Assembly (NCBI RefSeq): GCF_019823065.1 | Contig: NZ_CP081967.1 | Location: forward strand, 1-64,000 | Reading direction: 5' to 3' | DNA: 64,000 bases | From: Pseudomonas mosselii | GTDB taxonomy: Bacteria; Pseudomonadota; Gammaproteobacteria; Pseudomonadales; Pseudomonadaceae | Notes under the pieces: model-generated | The model's database searches: none | What the model was told of the DNA's origin: nothing | Seen by the model: only the letters and a program-made list of their open reading frames with translations | Shown: in pieces, positions 25,172-35,992 of the stretch | Layout: each line of letters starts with the position of its first letter | Position numbering within the stretch: position 1 is the stretch's first letter | Program-made: the position numbers and the translations under genes

Positions 25172-25230
25172 AACATGAGCTGCTGATGCAGTACTAACCT
25201 GTGGCCTATGCAAGTGCTCCTTTGGCCATT

Positions 25231-25259
25231 CAGCGGCGCTCAATGAGCGCCGCTGTTTT
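25231..25259 (+). terminator. Strong rho-independent terminator
   Basis: Perfect 11-bp stem CAGCGGCGCTC/GAGCGCCGCTG with loop AAT, followed by TTTT. It closes the small secreted-protein gene and separates it from the 3' end of merR. Confidence 0.88.
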
Positions 25260-25323
25260 GCCAAGCGCAAGCCGACCCCGGAGGTGCCTCACGCATCGGG
25301 AAATCCTCGGTTAACGCGCGGAG

Positions 25324-25743
25324 TCAGCGCAGTTCCTTTTCCCCCTGCAGCGAAACGATCAGCGGACAGGAAACCGTCCCGTGGCTCGCACAACAATCGT
25401 GAACCAGCCGCGCCAACACCGACTCGATCCGCCGCAGATCCGCGAGTTTCCCCCGCACATCCTCGAGCTTCTGCTCGGCGAGCACGCGCGCTTCGTCGCA
25501 GTGAGCGCCGTCATCCAATCGCAACAGCCCGGCCACCTCATCGAGGCTGAAGCCCAGTCGTTGCGCGGATTTGACGAATTTCACCCGGGCCACGTCCGCC
25601 TCGCCGTAGCGGCGAATGCTGCCGTAGGGCTTGTCCGGTTCGGGCAACAGCCCCTTGCGTTGATAGAACCGGATGGTTTCCACGTTGACCCCGGCCGCCT
25701 TGGCGAAGGCGCCGATGGTCAGGCTTTCCACAGTGTTTTCCAT
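25324..25743 (-). CDS. merR: Mercury-responsive regulator MerR
   Basis: 139 aa. N-terminal HTH ([20 protein letters not shown]), dimer helix, and the three Hg(II)-binding cysteines Cys82, Cys117 and Cys126 in the expected spacing. Divergent from merT; the operator lies between them. Represses without mercury and activates with it by untwisting the 19-bp spacer. Confidence 0.97.
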   Translation of the reverse strand: MENTVESLTIGAFAKAAGVNVETIRFYQRKGLLPEPDKPYGSIRRYGEADVARVKFVKSAQRLGFSLDEVAGLLRLDDGAHCDEARVLAEQKLEDVRGKLADLRRIESVLARLVHDCCASHGTVSCPLIVSLQGEKELR

Positions 25744-25748
25744 ACTGC

Positions 25749-25779
25749 TTGACTCCGTACTTGACTACGGAAGTAACCT
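25749..25779 (+). promoter_or_regulatory. merT promoter and MerR operator
   Basis: TTGACT, 19-bp spacer with dyad CCGTACTTGACTACGG, TAACCT. Standard mer promoter/operator geometry. Confidence 0.95.
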
Positions 25780-25814
25780 TAAACCATCGCTCACATGCTC
25801 GAAAGGAGAAATGC

Positions 25815-26165
25815 ATGTCTGAACCATCAAACGGGCGCGCCCCTCTTGTCGCCGGGGGGCTTGCGGCGATTCTCGCCTCGACTTGCTGTCTTGGGCCGCT
25901 GGTTCTGATCGCACTGGGATTCAGCGGGGCCTGGATCGGCAACCTGACCGTGCTGGAACCTTACCGCCCGCTCTTCATCGGTGCGGCGTTAGTCGCGCTG
26001 TTCTTCGCCTGGCGACGCATTTTCCGCCCGGCTCAAGTCTGCAAACCGGGTGAGGTCTGCGCCGTGCCCCAGGTACGCACCACCTACAAGCTGCTGTTCG
26101 GGCTGGTAACGGCCTTGGTGCTGGTCGCGCTCGGCTTCCCCTACATCCTTCCCTTGTTCTACTGA
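25815..26165 (+). CDS. merT: Mercuric ion transporter MerT
   Basis: 116 aa, three membrane segments. The first carries the vicinal pair Cys24-Cys25 (STCCLGPL); a cytoplasmic pair Cys76/Cys82 (VCKPGEVC) hands Hg(II) to MerA. Brings Hg(II) from MerP into the cell. Start at 25815 follows AAAGGAG; first gene of the operon. Confidence 0.97.
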   Translation: MSEPSNGRAPLVAGGLAAILASTCCLGPLVLIALGFSGAWIGNLTVLEPYRPLFIGAALVALFFAWRRIFRPAQVCKPGEVCAVPQVRTTYKLLFGLVTALVLVALGFPYILPLFY

Positions 26166-26178
26166 TCAGGAGTCCGCC

Positions 26179-26457
26179 ATGAAAAAACTGCTTGCATCCT
26201 TCGCCCTCGCCACCCTAGTCGCCGCACCTGCCTGGGCGGCCACGCAGACCGTCACTCTGGCGGTGCCGGGCATGACCTGCGCCGCTTGCCCGATCACGGT
26301 GAAGAAGGCGCTGACCAAGGTCGAGGGCGTGACCAAGGCCGAGGTGAGCTATGAGAACCGCGAGGCCATCGTCACCTTCGATGATGCCAAGACCAATGTC
26401 CAGGCGCTGACTAAGGCGACCGAGGACGCCGGCTACCCGTCCAGCGTCAAGCAGTAG
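26179..26457 (+). CDS. merP: Periplasmic mercury-binding protein MerP
   Basis: 92 aa: 20-residue signal peptide ending PAWA, then one HMA domain with GMTCAACPIT (Cys34, Cys37). Captures Hg(II) in the periplasm and delivers it to MerT. Confidence 0.97.
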   Translation: MKKLLASFALATLVAAPAWAATQTVTLAVPGMTCAACPITVKKALTKVEGVTKAEVSYENREAIVTFDDAKTNVQALTKATEDAGYPSSVKQ

Positions 26458-26469
26458 GCGGGCATTCCG

Positions 26470-26901
26470 ATGGCAAACCCTTTCAATTTGTTCACGCGGA
26501 TCGGTGACAAAGCCGGGTCCGTTGGCGTGCTGATTTCTGCCATAGGCTGTGCCTCGTGTTTCCCCGCCCTTGCCGGTCTGGGGGCCGCGATCGGTCTGGG
26601 CTTTCTGAGCCAGTGGGAAGGCCTGTTCATCACCACGCTGCTGCCGTTATTTGCCGGGCTGGCCCTGCTCGTCAATGCCCTCGGCGGGTTCAGTCACCGG
26701 CAGTGGCGACGCGCTGCGCCTGGCCTGATCGGCCCGGCCCTGGTGCTGATAGCGGTGTATTTGATGCTGGCTCACGGCTGGCGGAGCGGCTGGCTGCTCT
26801 ATATCGGCCTGGCCCTCATGTTTGGGGTGTCCATCTGGGATCTCGTGTCGCCCGCCCACCGCCGTTGCTCCCCGACGTCCTGTCCGACTCCGCCAAAATG
26901 A
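26470..26901 (+). CDS. merC: Inner-membrane mercury transporter MerC
   Basis: 143 aa, four membrane segments, with Cys27/Cys30 in the first (AIGCASCFPAL) and the tail cysteines RRCSPTSCP, as in Tn21 MerC. Provides a second uptake path for Hg(II). Confidence 0.95.
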   Translation: MANPFNLFTRIGDKAGSVGVLISAIGCASCFPALAGLGAAIGLGFLSQWEGLFITTLLPLFAGLALLVNALGGFSHRQWRRAAPGLIGPALVLIAVYLMLAHGWRSGWLLYIGLALMFGVSIWDLVSPAHRRCSPTSCPTPPK

Positions 26902-28596
<1,695 letters not shown>

Positions 28597-28616
28597 TGAG
28601 CGCGCGAGGTTGAAGC

Positions 28617-29033
28617 ATGAACGACACGGCAAGCGATCTCGGCAGTCGCGACAGCCTGCGCAAGACCTGGCAGGTAATCAGCTTATGGGGGCTGCCTGCC
28701 GTCGTGGCGACCATAGCGCTTGTTCTGGCGGATCGACGCCCTGCGTTGTTCCTGGCAGCGAGCGCCGCGCTACTCGTGATGGGCGGCGCCTGCCTGGTCA
28801 ACGCCGCGCGCTGTCGCCGCCTTCACTGCTACATCACCGGGCCGTATTTCCTGATGCTCGCGCTGGGTGCGCTGCTGGCTTATGGGTTTGCCCCAAACGG
28901 CGAGTATCACTCCCGGCTGTGGTTGCTCCTGGCACTAGGGGTTACGCCATTGCTCATCTGGCTACCTGAACGCCTAGCCGGAAGGAAATATCTGAGCGCC
29001 CTAGTTTGCGGGGAAGACCGGGAGTGTCGGTGA
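28617..29033 (+). CDS. Four-helix membrane protein inside the mer operon
   Basis: 138 aa. Four hydrophobic stretches (about residues 19-37, 42-60, 71-88 and 97-112). Three cysteines ([14 protein letters not shown]) cluster in a loop between helices 2 and 3, and one or two are near the C-terminus. It sits between merA and merD and overlaps merD by ATGA. Not a standard MerC, MerF or MerT. Position suggests a mercury-related transport role; unproven. Confidence 0.75.
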   Translation: MNDTASDLGSRDSLRKTWQVISLWGLPAVVATIALVLADRRPALFLAASAALLVMGGACLVNAARCRRLHCYITGPYFLMLALGALLAYGFAPNGEYHSRLWLLLALGVTPLLIWLPERLAGRKYLSALVCGEDRECR

Positions 29034-29395
29034 TGAATGCCTACACCATATCCAGACTGGCCGAGGACGCGGGCGTCAGCGTGCATGTGGTGCGCGACTA
29101 TGTGCTGCGTGGCTTGCTGCACCCCGCGCGGCGCACGGAGAGCGGTTACGGCATTTTCGATGAGCGGTCCCTGGCGCGTCTGCGCTTCGTGCGCGCCGCC
29201 TTCGAGTCTGGTATCGGGCTCGACGAATTGGCACGGCTCTGCCGGGCGCTCGATGCGGACGATGGCGCCGACTTGATCGGCTGCGTCGAGTGCCTGCTCC
29301 GGCTAGTCACGGCACGGCAGGCGGCCTTAGCCGCAGTGGCAACCCAGCTGGCCGGGCTGACTCATTGCGCCGGCGAAGGTTCTGCCTATGCGTAA
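29033..29395 (+). CDS. merD: Secondary mer regulator MerD
   Basis: 120 aa MerR-like protein ([20 protein letters not shown]) with the usual cysteine set near the middle and end ([22 protein letters not shown]). MerD displaces MerR from the operator to switch the operon off. Start overlaps the previous stop. Confidence 0.93.
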   Translation: MNAYTISRLAEDAGVSVHVVRDYVLRGLLHPARRTESGYGIFDERSLARLRFVRAAFESGIGLDELARLCRALDADDGADLIGCVECLLRLVTARQAALAAVATQLAGLTHCAGEGSAYA

Positions 29396-29624
29396 CGCCG
29401 ATCACGTTGAGTCAAGCAAGGTCTTCCGCTGGCGTGCTTACACCTGGGGCGTGCTCGCCGCGCTCACCTGCCCTTGCCATCTGCCGGTGCTGGCATTGCT
29501 GCTTTCGGGGACAGCGGCCGGCGCGTTCGTCAGCGAGCAGTGGAGCCTCGCGACGCTCGTGCTGGCGGTTTTCTTCATCCTCTTCCTGCGAGCGGCATTG
29601 CAGGCCTTTCGGAAGCGACCGTGA
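29388..29624 (+). CDS. merE: Mercury transport protein MerE
   Basis: 78 aa, two membrane segments, with the pair LTCPCHLP in the first. Overlaps merD by 8 nt. Implicated in uptake of Hg(II) and methylmercury. Confidence 0.93.
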   Translation: MRNADHVESSKVFRWRAYTWGVLAALTCPCHLPVLALLLSGTAAGAFVSEQWSLATLVLAVFFILFLRAALQAFRKRP

Positions 29625-29747
29625 CCCGCTCGGAGCACGGCGCGACCACCACTGCCGAGTTGGGCAGGGAGGCTGCAGGTCGATCGGCGCTCAGTCACGG
29701 GGGGAAAGCGTTGCTAGGTTTTCTTGGACGATGGAGGAACCCCCATC

Positions 29748-29960
29748 ATGAACACAAACAACACCTCCACCATCAGCTGCTGCGAATGCTGCAAGGACAT
29801 TCCCCTTGACGCCGCACTGACGCCGGAAGGTTCCGAGTATGTCGTGCACTTCTGTGGCCTGGAGTGCTATCAGCGTTTCATGTCGCGAGCAGATAAGAGG
29901 GCGGCATCCGAGCCTGATCACCCCTGCACACAAAAGGTCAGTACCCGTCAGGACGGCTAA
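29748..29960 (+). CDS. DUF3330 small cysteine-rich protein
   Basis: 70 aa with [16 protein letters not shown] and a later [10 protein letters not shown], a likely zinc- or mercury-binding knuckle. DUF3330 proteins are regular companions of mer transposons. AUG at 29748 follows ATGGAGGAA. The 29625-29747 gap holds nothing else; 29961-30097 lies between this gene and the 3' end of the next transposase and shows no gene. Confidence 0.8.
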   Translation: MNTNNTSTISCCECCKDIPLDAALTPEGSEYVVHFCGLECYQRFMSRADKRAASEPDHPCTQKVSTRQDG

Positions 29961-30097
29961 TTCGCGCTGCACCGGAAAAGTGGCTCTTGCTGGTCGCAGA
30001 AAGCGTGAGCCCGAGGACTCCGTCAGTCGCAATCCGTCTGAGCTGGAAGTGGCATCGAGTGCGGTGCCCGGCCGATTTCGAACCCAGGCCGTTACAC

Positions 30098-33094
30098 CTA
30101 CTGGTCGTCGTCCGGATTGCGCAGCGGCCGCAGTTCGCCGCGGGTAACCTCTTCCGGCACCGCGAAGGAGTAACGGCCCAGCATGTTGATGTGCTCGTGG
30201 ATCAGTGGCGAGAGCCGCGCGACATCCTCCTCCAGCACCGGGTAGCCGTGCTGCCTGAGCCGTTCTACGGCCGCCGTCATGTAGAGGGTGTTCCACAGCA
30301 CGATGATGTTCACCACCAGGCCGAGGGCGCCGAGCTGGTCCTCCTGGCCTTCGCGGTAGCGCTGGCGCAGCTCGCCGCGTTTGCCGTGGAACACGGCGCG
30401 GGCCAGGCTGTGGCGGCCTTCGCCCCGGTTCAGCTGGGTCAGGGTGGCGCGGCGCTTGGACTCGTCGTCGATGTAGGTCAGGGTGTGCAAGGTCTTCTCG
30501 ATGCGACCGAACTCAGCCAGCGCCTGGGCCAGGCGGGTGGGACGATCCCCTGTTTGCAGGGTGCGCATGATGCCGGTGGCCGGCACTCGGCCGAGCTTGA
30601 GCGAGCCGGCCAGGCGTAGCAGGTCGTCCCAGTGCTCGGCGATCAGATCGAGCTTGACCGACTGCCGGGCCAGGCCGTTGAGTTTGCCGTAATCCGCCTC
30701 CGGGCGCGTGCGCCAGAAACGGGTACCGCCGACGTCGGCCAGGCGCGGGCTGAAGTGGTAGCCGAGCAGGCGGAACAGCCCAAACACCACATCGCTGTAG
30801 GCCCCGGTGTCGGTCATGATCTGCGTCGGCTGCAACTCGGTCTGCTGTTCCAGCACCACGGCCAGCAGCACCAGGCTGTCGCGCAGGGTGCCGGGCACGG
30901 TGATGGCGTTGAGGCCGGAGAACTGATCGGAAATCAAGTTGTACCAGGTGACGCCCCGGCCGGTGCCGAAATACTTCGGGTTGGGGCCAGCATGCACGGT
31001 GCGCACCGGTACCACGAAGCGCATGCCATCGGCGGAGGCGACCTCGCCGCCGCCCCAGACCTGGGCCAGCTCCAGTTGGCTCTGCGCCCCCACCAGAATG
31101 GCGTTTGCCACTGACAGCGTGTCGTCACGGATATAGTTCTGGCTGACCCAGGACAGCCGATCGCGGCGTAGCGCCTGATTGTCGGTGCGGATCAGCGGCT
31201 CCAGGCCGGTGTTGCAGGCCCCACCCAGCAGCACCGCGCAGAGGCTGGTGACCAGGTTGTCGGCCCGCGCATTGCGCTCGGACACATGGGTGAAGGCCTC
31301 GGCGAAGCCGGTGCGAGCGGCGATTTCCAAGAGGATTTCCGGCAGATCGACACGCGGCATCAGATCAGCCACGGCTGCTCGCAGTTGCAGCAGCGAGTTC
31401 GGCTCCTCCAGCTTGTCCAGTGTGCCGAGCGAGAGCTCGGTCTTGCCCTCGGCGTTCTCGCTCAGCTGGATCGCGGGGTTGTCGGGTAGGCGGGCCGCGA
31501 CCGCCTGCCAGGTCGCATCCAACTCGGCGCTCAGCGCATCCAAGGTGGTGCCGGCGTCAATGGTCAGGCCCAGCGAGCGGCAGATGATCGGCCGCGCCGC
31601 CAGCCATTCGGCACCGTCGAGCAGGCCGAGACGCGGGTCGGCATAGCGCCAACTGGGCGAGACGAACACGTCGCGCCGGCGCAGGGCCGTGCGCAGCGCA
31701 TCGAGCGTGCAGAACACATAGGCGCCCATGTCGAGGGAGCCATCCTCGCGGGTAATGTGCTTCTGCCAAGCCTTGGCCACGATCTCCTGCGGCGCGTCAT
31801 CCTCCGGTTTCCGGCGGGGCAGGTTCAGCTGCAACCAATCCAGGCCGGCGACCACGCCTTTGCCGGCCGGGCTGAAGCCGAAGCGGATGTGCTTGAGCAG
31901 GTCGGGCAGGAAACGGCGCACACTGCGGTAGCGCGCCTCCAGGGCGAGAAAATACACATCGTCAACCGGGCGGATCAGCGCATTGACATCTTCCAGGGCT
32001 TTCTCCAGCGAGGCCCTCGGCAGGTCGTTGAACAGCCGGGCGCGCACGTTGTCATCGCTGATTGAGCTGTCCAGCACGACCTTGCACGCGGCGGCGAGCG
32101 TCGCCGCCGAGCGATCCAGGTCTTTCAGGCTGCGCATGCGGGCTTTCTTGTCGGCCTTCTCCGCGTTGCTGAACAGGTCGCGTAACAGCGCTTCCAGGAC
32201 CTCCAGGGCGTCGTCGTGCGCGGTGGCCTCCAGGCACAGGGCGAACGCCACCAGTGTCGCCATCCGCCGCGACGCCGGCAGCCGGTTGATCGCCGTGACC
32301 TTGGCGGTGTTGGCGAAGCGAGCCAGGGCCGCGATACGGCTGGGCGGGATGTGCGCCGCCGCTGGCAAGGCGATGCCGATGCCGCGCACGTCATCAAGCC
32401 GGCGCAGCGCCCGAATCAGTGCGGGGCCACTGACCATCACCGGGCCGGAGCGCAGTTGATCCAGCCGGGAACTGCGGTTGCCTTCGGCGACCAGCAGCAA
32501 GTCCTGTAGCTGCTGCCGTTGCGCCTCGCTCACACTGCGGCCAAGGGTTAGCCAGAGGCGTTCTTCGACCCGGCTGCGCAGTTGGGCGATGAACCGTTCC
32601 AGAACGGTGACGCCGGGCAGTAAAACCTTGTGCGTCAGCAACCAGGTCGTCGCCCGATTGAACAACTCGCCAGGACGATCTGTCCCTGTCCAACAGAGCG
32701 CATACAGCCAGCGGGCAAGTCGAAAGCCGACGCTGGAATCAGCAAACACCCGATAGCCGTAACGCTCCTGAATCTCGGCGGCATGACGTTGACGTTGGCG
32801 GGTTTCGGCATAGGCCAGGATACAAGTTGGATCGGTAATGCCTAACTGGCGACTGAGCGCTTGCAGCACCTCTTGGGGGACGGCTGAAAAGTCGTCGGGA
32901 AAAGTGCCCAGGTAGCGGATGCTGGTCAGTTGGGTGGCGTAGCCAAGGCGGTTGTGCTCGCCGCGCAGCGGTAGGAGGATTTTGTGGTCGTCGTCGCTCA
33001 GGTGGAAGTAGCGTTCCAGCTCCTCACGACTGGGGGCATCGACATAGCGGCCAAAACCGTCGCGTTGCTCCTGGGTCAGAAAACCGACCGGCAT
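30098..33094 (-). CDS. tnpA: Tn3-family transposase, second lineage
   Basis: 998 aa. N-terminal PVGFLTQEQRDGFGRYVD and the C-terminal catalytic region (YNLISDQFSGLNAITVPGTL, IMTDTGAYSDVVFGLFRLLG, GEGRHSLARAVFHGKRGELR) define a Tn3-type DDE transposase distant from the Tn21 type at 21493. It starts 4 bp after the toxin gene. No intact pair of its own terminal repeats was found. Confidence 0.92.
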   Translation of the reverse strand: MPVGFLTQEQRDGFGRYVDAPSREELERYFHLSDDDHKILLPLRGEHNRLGYATQLTSIRYLGTFPDDFSAVPQEVLQALSRQLGITDPTCILAYAETRQRQRHAAEIQERYGYRVFADSSVGFRLARWLYALCWTGTDRPGELFNRATTWLLTHKVLLPGVTVLERFIAQLRSRVEERLWLTLGRSVSEAQRQQLQDLLLVAEGNRSSRLDQLRSGPVMVSGPALIRALRRLDDVRGIGIALPAAAHIPPSRIAALARFANTAKVTAINRLPASRRMATLVAFALCLEATAHDDALEVLEALLRDLFSNAEKADKKARMRSLKDLDRSAATLAAACKVVLDSSISDDNVRARLFNDLPRASLEKALEDVNALIRPVDDVYFLALEARYRSVRRFLPDLLKHIRFGFSPAGKGVVAGLDWLQLNLPRRKPEDDAPQEIVAKAWQKHITREDGSLDMGAYVFCTLDALRTALRRRDVFVSPSWRYADPRLGLLDGAEWLAARPIICRSLGLTIDAGTTLDALSAELDATWQAVAARLPDNPAIQLSENAEGKTELSLGTLDKLEEPNSLLQLRAAVADLMPRVDLPEILLEIAARTGFAEAFTHVSERNARADNLVTSLCAVLLGGACNTGLEPLIRTDNQALRRDRLSWVSQNYIRDDTLSVANAILVGAQSQLELAQVWGGGEVASADGMRFVVPVRTVHAGPNPKYFGTGRGVTWYNLISDQFSGLNAITVPGTLRDSLVLLAVVLEQQTELQPTQIMTDTGAYSDVVFGLFRLLGYHFSPRLADVGGTRFWRTRPEADYGKLNGLARQSVKLDLIAEHWDDLLRLAGSLKLGRVPATGIMRTLQTGDRPTRLAQALAEFGRIEKTLHTLTYIDDESKRRATLTQLNRGEGRHSLARAVFHGKRGELRQRYREGQEDQLGALGLVVNIIVLWNTLYMTAAVERLRQHGYPVLEEDVARLSPLIHEHINMLGRYSFAVPEEVTRGELRPLRNPDDDQ

Positions 33095-33097
33095 CGA

Positions 33098-33508
33098 TCA
33101 CAGCACCTCGGCGCAGAACACGGCGGGCGTGACAATCCGCGTGCGTTCGATGTGCCCGCGTTGCAGCAGGCCGGCGCGGCGATCACCGGTCACCAGGTAG
33201 TCCGCATCGCCTGCCAGGGCCATGGCCAGCAGAAACGAGTCATCCGGATCATCGGCTTCGACCTCGATGGTCAGACGCTCCAGTACCACAGCCCGTTGCA
33301 GGTTATTGATCATGGCTCCCACTTTGGCGGGCTGAAGGATGGCCTGGAGCTTGGGGTAGCGGCTGGCTCGGCGGATTTCATCGAGCTGCATCCGCGAGGT
33401 CACTACCTCGAAACGCGCCGCCCGCCAGGCACGGTAGATCGCATCGGGCGCGCCATGCGGCGAGATCAGTGCGCTGAACAGGATGTTGGTATCCAACACG
33501 ACCCGCAT
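33098..33508 (-). CDS. PIN-domain toxin
   Basis: 136 aa. Acidic metal site residues of the PIN nuclease fold: Asp6 in VVLDTNILFSAL, then DEIRRAS, DDPDDSFLLAMALAG and YLVTGDRRAG. Members cleave RNA. Overlaps its antitoxin by 1 nt and abuts tnpA, an arrangement known for Tn3-family elements carrying toxin-antitoxin modules. Confidence 0.88.
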   Translation of the reverse strand: MRVVLDTNILFSALISPHGAPDAIYRAWRAARFEVVTSRMQLDEIRRASRYPKLQAILQPAKVGAMINNLQRAVVLERLTIEVEADDPDDSFLLAMALAGDADYLVTGDRRAGLLQRGHIERTRIVTPAVFCAEVL

Positions 33509-33747
33509 CAGCGCTTACGTGCCCAGTCGAGCGCTTCGTCAACCGCTTCGGTCAGCTCTGCCTCGCTCAGATGGGCATTAGCGGCCTTGGCCTGTTCGGC
33601 CGTCAGTTCCAGGATGTGGGCCCGCACCGCCTCTTCAATGAAGCGCGACAGGTCGCCTTTCCGGCCACCGCCCTGGCTGGCCAGAAACATCCGAAGCGAC
33701 TGGTCGGTGTCGGCCGAGACGGCGACATTCCAGCGAATCGTATTCAT
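33508..33747 (-). CDS. Ribbon-helix-helix antitoxin
   Basis: 79 aa. N-terminal strand-helix-helix (WNVAVSADTDQSLRMFLAS, GDLSRFIEEAVRAHILE) typical of CopG-like antitoxins; acidic C-terminus. It is first in the leftward pair. The 33748-33860 gap contains short dyads that may be a remnant of the Tn402-type res site. Confidence 0.8.
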   Translation of the reverse strand: MNTIRWNVAVSADTDQSLRMFLASQGGGRKGDLSRFIEEAVRAHILELTAEQAKAANAHLSEAELTEAVDEALDWARKR

Positions 33748-33860
33748 GGCGTTCCCCGCTAGTAGGTGTTTGTGTGTTTATACGCCAATCACAAAGGGCT
33801 ATGCAATGGTTCAAAAAAACCTTCGATTATGTGACAGTGTGAGCCAGAAAGTTCTCGCCG

Positions 33861-35078
33861 TCAAAAACTGTCACTTAACCCGTCATTTAGTCTAAGACCT
33901 GCAAACGGCCATTCAGGCTCGTAATGTGACAAAAACTCCGGCGGGATGCCCTCCTTGGTGAACGTGGTGCGCAAACGTTCCAGGGATTCGGGGTCGCGTC
34001 GCCCGTAGGACGCCAGTGTGAACAGCAAGCGGGCCGTCTCCGGGTTGTGTCGCGCTTCAATGATGGCCTCATCGATGGCCTGGGCTGCTCGTTGCCAGTG
34101 GTTGATGGGTTCCGGCTTCGGCACCTTCGCCGGCAGGCCGTTGGTGAAACCAGTGTGCGGCTCCGTCTGAAACAGCGCGGCCTGTTCCCCGCGCGGGATC
34201 AGCGCCTTTGACTCGATCAGCGTGATGGCGGTGGCCGCCGCCTCCAGCATCTGCCACTGCACCGCCGGGGCCAGAATCTCGTAGGGACGCCACAGACTCT
34301 GCCCGGCGCGCAGCGGATGGCCGCAGCGCTCCCAGACATGGCGGATGCTCGCCGAGCAACTGCCGCAGTGCGAGAGCGGCGTGTTCAGCTCATCAAGCAG
34401 GGTGCGCAGCAGCCGGAACCACAAGCCGGCGTGGACACGCCGACGCGGCAGCTCCACAAAACCCGTCGTCAGCGCCTGCCAGGTGCGCCGGTCCATGCAG
34501 GCGATTGCGTCATCGGCAGGGCGCGGCGCAGCATCGGCGATTTCCCACTGAAGATACCGGCCGGGCATGCCCCAGTAGGACTCCAGCCAGCAGCCATGCT
34601 GCGGGCAGCTCAGCATCAAGGGGAGCTGCCAGACGAGTAGCACAGCTTGATTCGTTGGATCGTTCAGACACTGCGGACACGCCCGGCGAATCGTCTGGCT
34701 CGGTAGCCAGGCACGCCAGCGAGTGATGGACCGCACCTTGCGGGTGCGCTTGGGCAGGAGCACCGCGCATTGGAATGTATAGGTTTCCAAGGCTGCTGGT
34801 ACCGAATCGTCGAGACTGTCGAGCAGCCACGGCACCCAGCCTGCAAGACTCATGCTGCGCAACCGCTCCAGCTCGACGCCACTGCGCTGGCAGAGCGCCG
34901 TCAGCAACGACAAGGATGGTGCGGTATCCAGGTCATCAAGTTGGCTGTGACCAAGATCGTGGGCCAGCAGCTCGTGCACGTCCATCTGGTAGCAGGCGGC
35001 GACCCGGTTGAGCCATGAGGACAGGGCTTCGCCTTCCTTGGGTGCCGGATGCAGCGGCCAGCGCGGCGCGGACTTCAC
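33861..35078 (-). CDS. tniQ: Tn402/Tn5053-type transposition protein TniQ
   Basis: 405 aa, the usual length. Starts PRWPLHPAPKEGEALSSWLN, with zinc-binding pairs CPQCLND and LSCPQHGC, and a second cluster HCGSCSASI. TniQ supports target selection by TniA/TniB. It overlaps tniB by 4 nt. In complete elements tniR and res come next; here the toxin-antitoxin/tnpA block lies there. Confidence 0.93.
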   Translation of the reverse strand: MKSAPRWPLHPAPKEGEALSSWLNRVAACYQMDVHELLAHDLGHSQLDDLDTAPSLSLLTALCQRSGVELERLRSMSLAGWVPWLLDSLDDSVPAALETYTFQCAVLLPKRTRKVRSITRWRAWLPSQTIRRACPQCLNDPTNQAVLLVWQLPLMLSCPQHGCWLESYWGMPGRYLQWEIADAAPRPADDAIACMDRRTWQALTTGFVELPRRRVHAGLWFRLLRTLLDELNTPLSHCGSCSASIRHVWERCGHPLRAGQSLWRPYEILAPAVQWQMLEAAATAITLIESKALIPRGEQAALFQTEPHTGFTNGLPAKVPKPEPINHWQRAAQAIDEAIIEARHNPETARLLFTLASYGRRDPESLERLRTTFTKEGIPPEFLSHYEPEWPFAGLRLNDGLSDSF

Positions 35079-35992
35079 ATCAGTTCCCGCTCGAACTGTC
35101 GCCGCCGCTCACTGGGGCCGATGTAGTCGGCCATGCTGAGCGTGCGGTGGTTGATCGCTTCCTCGCCACTCTCCACGGCGGCGACGGCCGCCGCCACCAG
35201 CAGATGTGCAAGCTCGCCGATGGTGCCTTCGCTCCGGGTGAGCAGGTAGCGGGCCATGTCCAGCGTGGCAATCGGGGATGGCCGCCGTAGCGGGAGTGAC
35301 GCCGCGAAGCTGGCCAGCAGCGAGCAGCAGTCCTCATTGGCCTCCCACGGCGGCAGCAGCATCGGCTCGAAGCGGTTTTCCAACTGATCGTCCGAACGGA
35401 TGGCCAGGTACGCCTCGCGCGTGCCGACCCCGACCAGGGGGATACGCAGCTCGTTGCCGAGGAAGCGCAGCAGGTTGAGGAACTCGCGCCGGTTAACGCT
35501 GTTGCCAGCCAGTACATTGTGCAGTTCGTCGATCACCAGCATGCGCACGCCGACCTTGCGCAGCAGGGCCAGCGCCAGTTGCTCCATTTCCGGCAGCCGT
35601 GGGCGCGGGCGCAGCGGCGCGCCCATCGCAGCCAGCAGCGCGACATAGAAGCGGATCACCGATGGCTCTGACGGCATCTGCACGACCAGCACCGGGATAT
35701 GTTCTTGGTCAGCGTCGGTGCCGACCGGGTGCGCCCGCCGGAATTTCTCGACGATCATCGACTTGCCGTTGTTGGTGGGGCCGACCAGCAGCAGGTTTGG
35801 CATGCGTTGCTTGTTCGGCCACGCATACAGAGTTTCCAGCCGGTTCAGCGCCTCGACCGCGCGCGGGTAGCCGATCCAGCGGTCGGCGCGAATGCGCTGG
35901 ATGCGCTCGTCTGCCGGCAGCCTGGCCAAACCCTGTGCCGCTGGCAGCAGGTGGGACAGGTCAATGACGGGATATTCGTCCACGGCTACCAC
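35075..35992 (-). CDS. tniB: AAA ATPase TniB
   Basis: 305 aa. Walker A LLVGPTNNGKSMIVEKF near residue 70 and Walker B MLVIDELHNVLAG. Directs TniA to target DNA, like MuB/TnsC. Overlaps tniA by 7 nt and tniQ by 4 nt. Confidence 0.94.
   Translation of the reverse strand: MVAVDEYPVIDLSHLLPAAQGLARLPADERIQRIRADRWIGYPRAVEALNRLETLYAWPNKQRMPNLLLVGPTNNGKSMIVEKFRRAHPVGTDADQEHIPVLVVQMPSEPSVIRFYVALLAAMGAPLRPRPRLPEMEQLALALLRKVGVRMLVIDELHNVLAGNSVNRREFLNLLRFLGNELRIPLVGVGTREAYLAIRSDDQLENRFEPMLLPPWEANEDCCSLLASFAASLPLRRPSPIATLDMARYLLTRSEGTIGELAHLLVAAAVAAVESGEEAINHRTLSMADYIGPSERRRQFERELM

Noticed and set aside
29960..30098. Search for the partner of the GGGGTTTGGGG end next to the second tnpA
   Set aside because: No inverted copy of the 39-bp sequence is present here or around 33750-33860, so the mer element's other boundary is left open.
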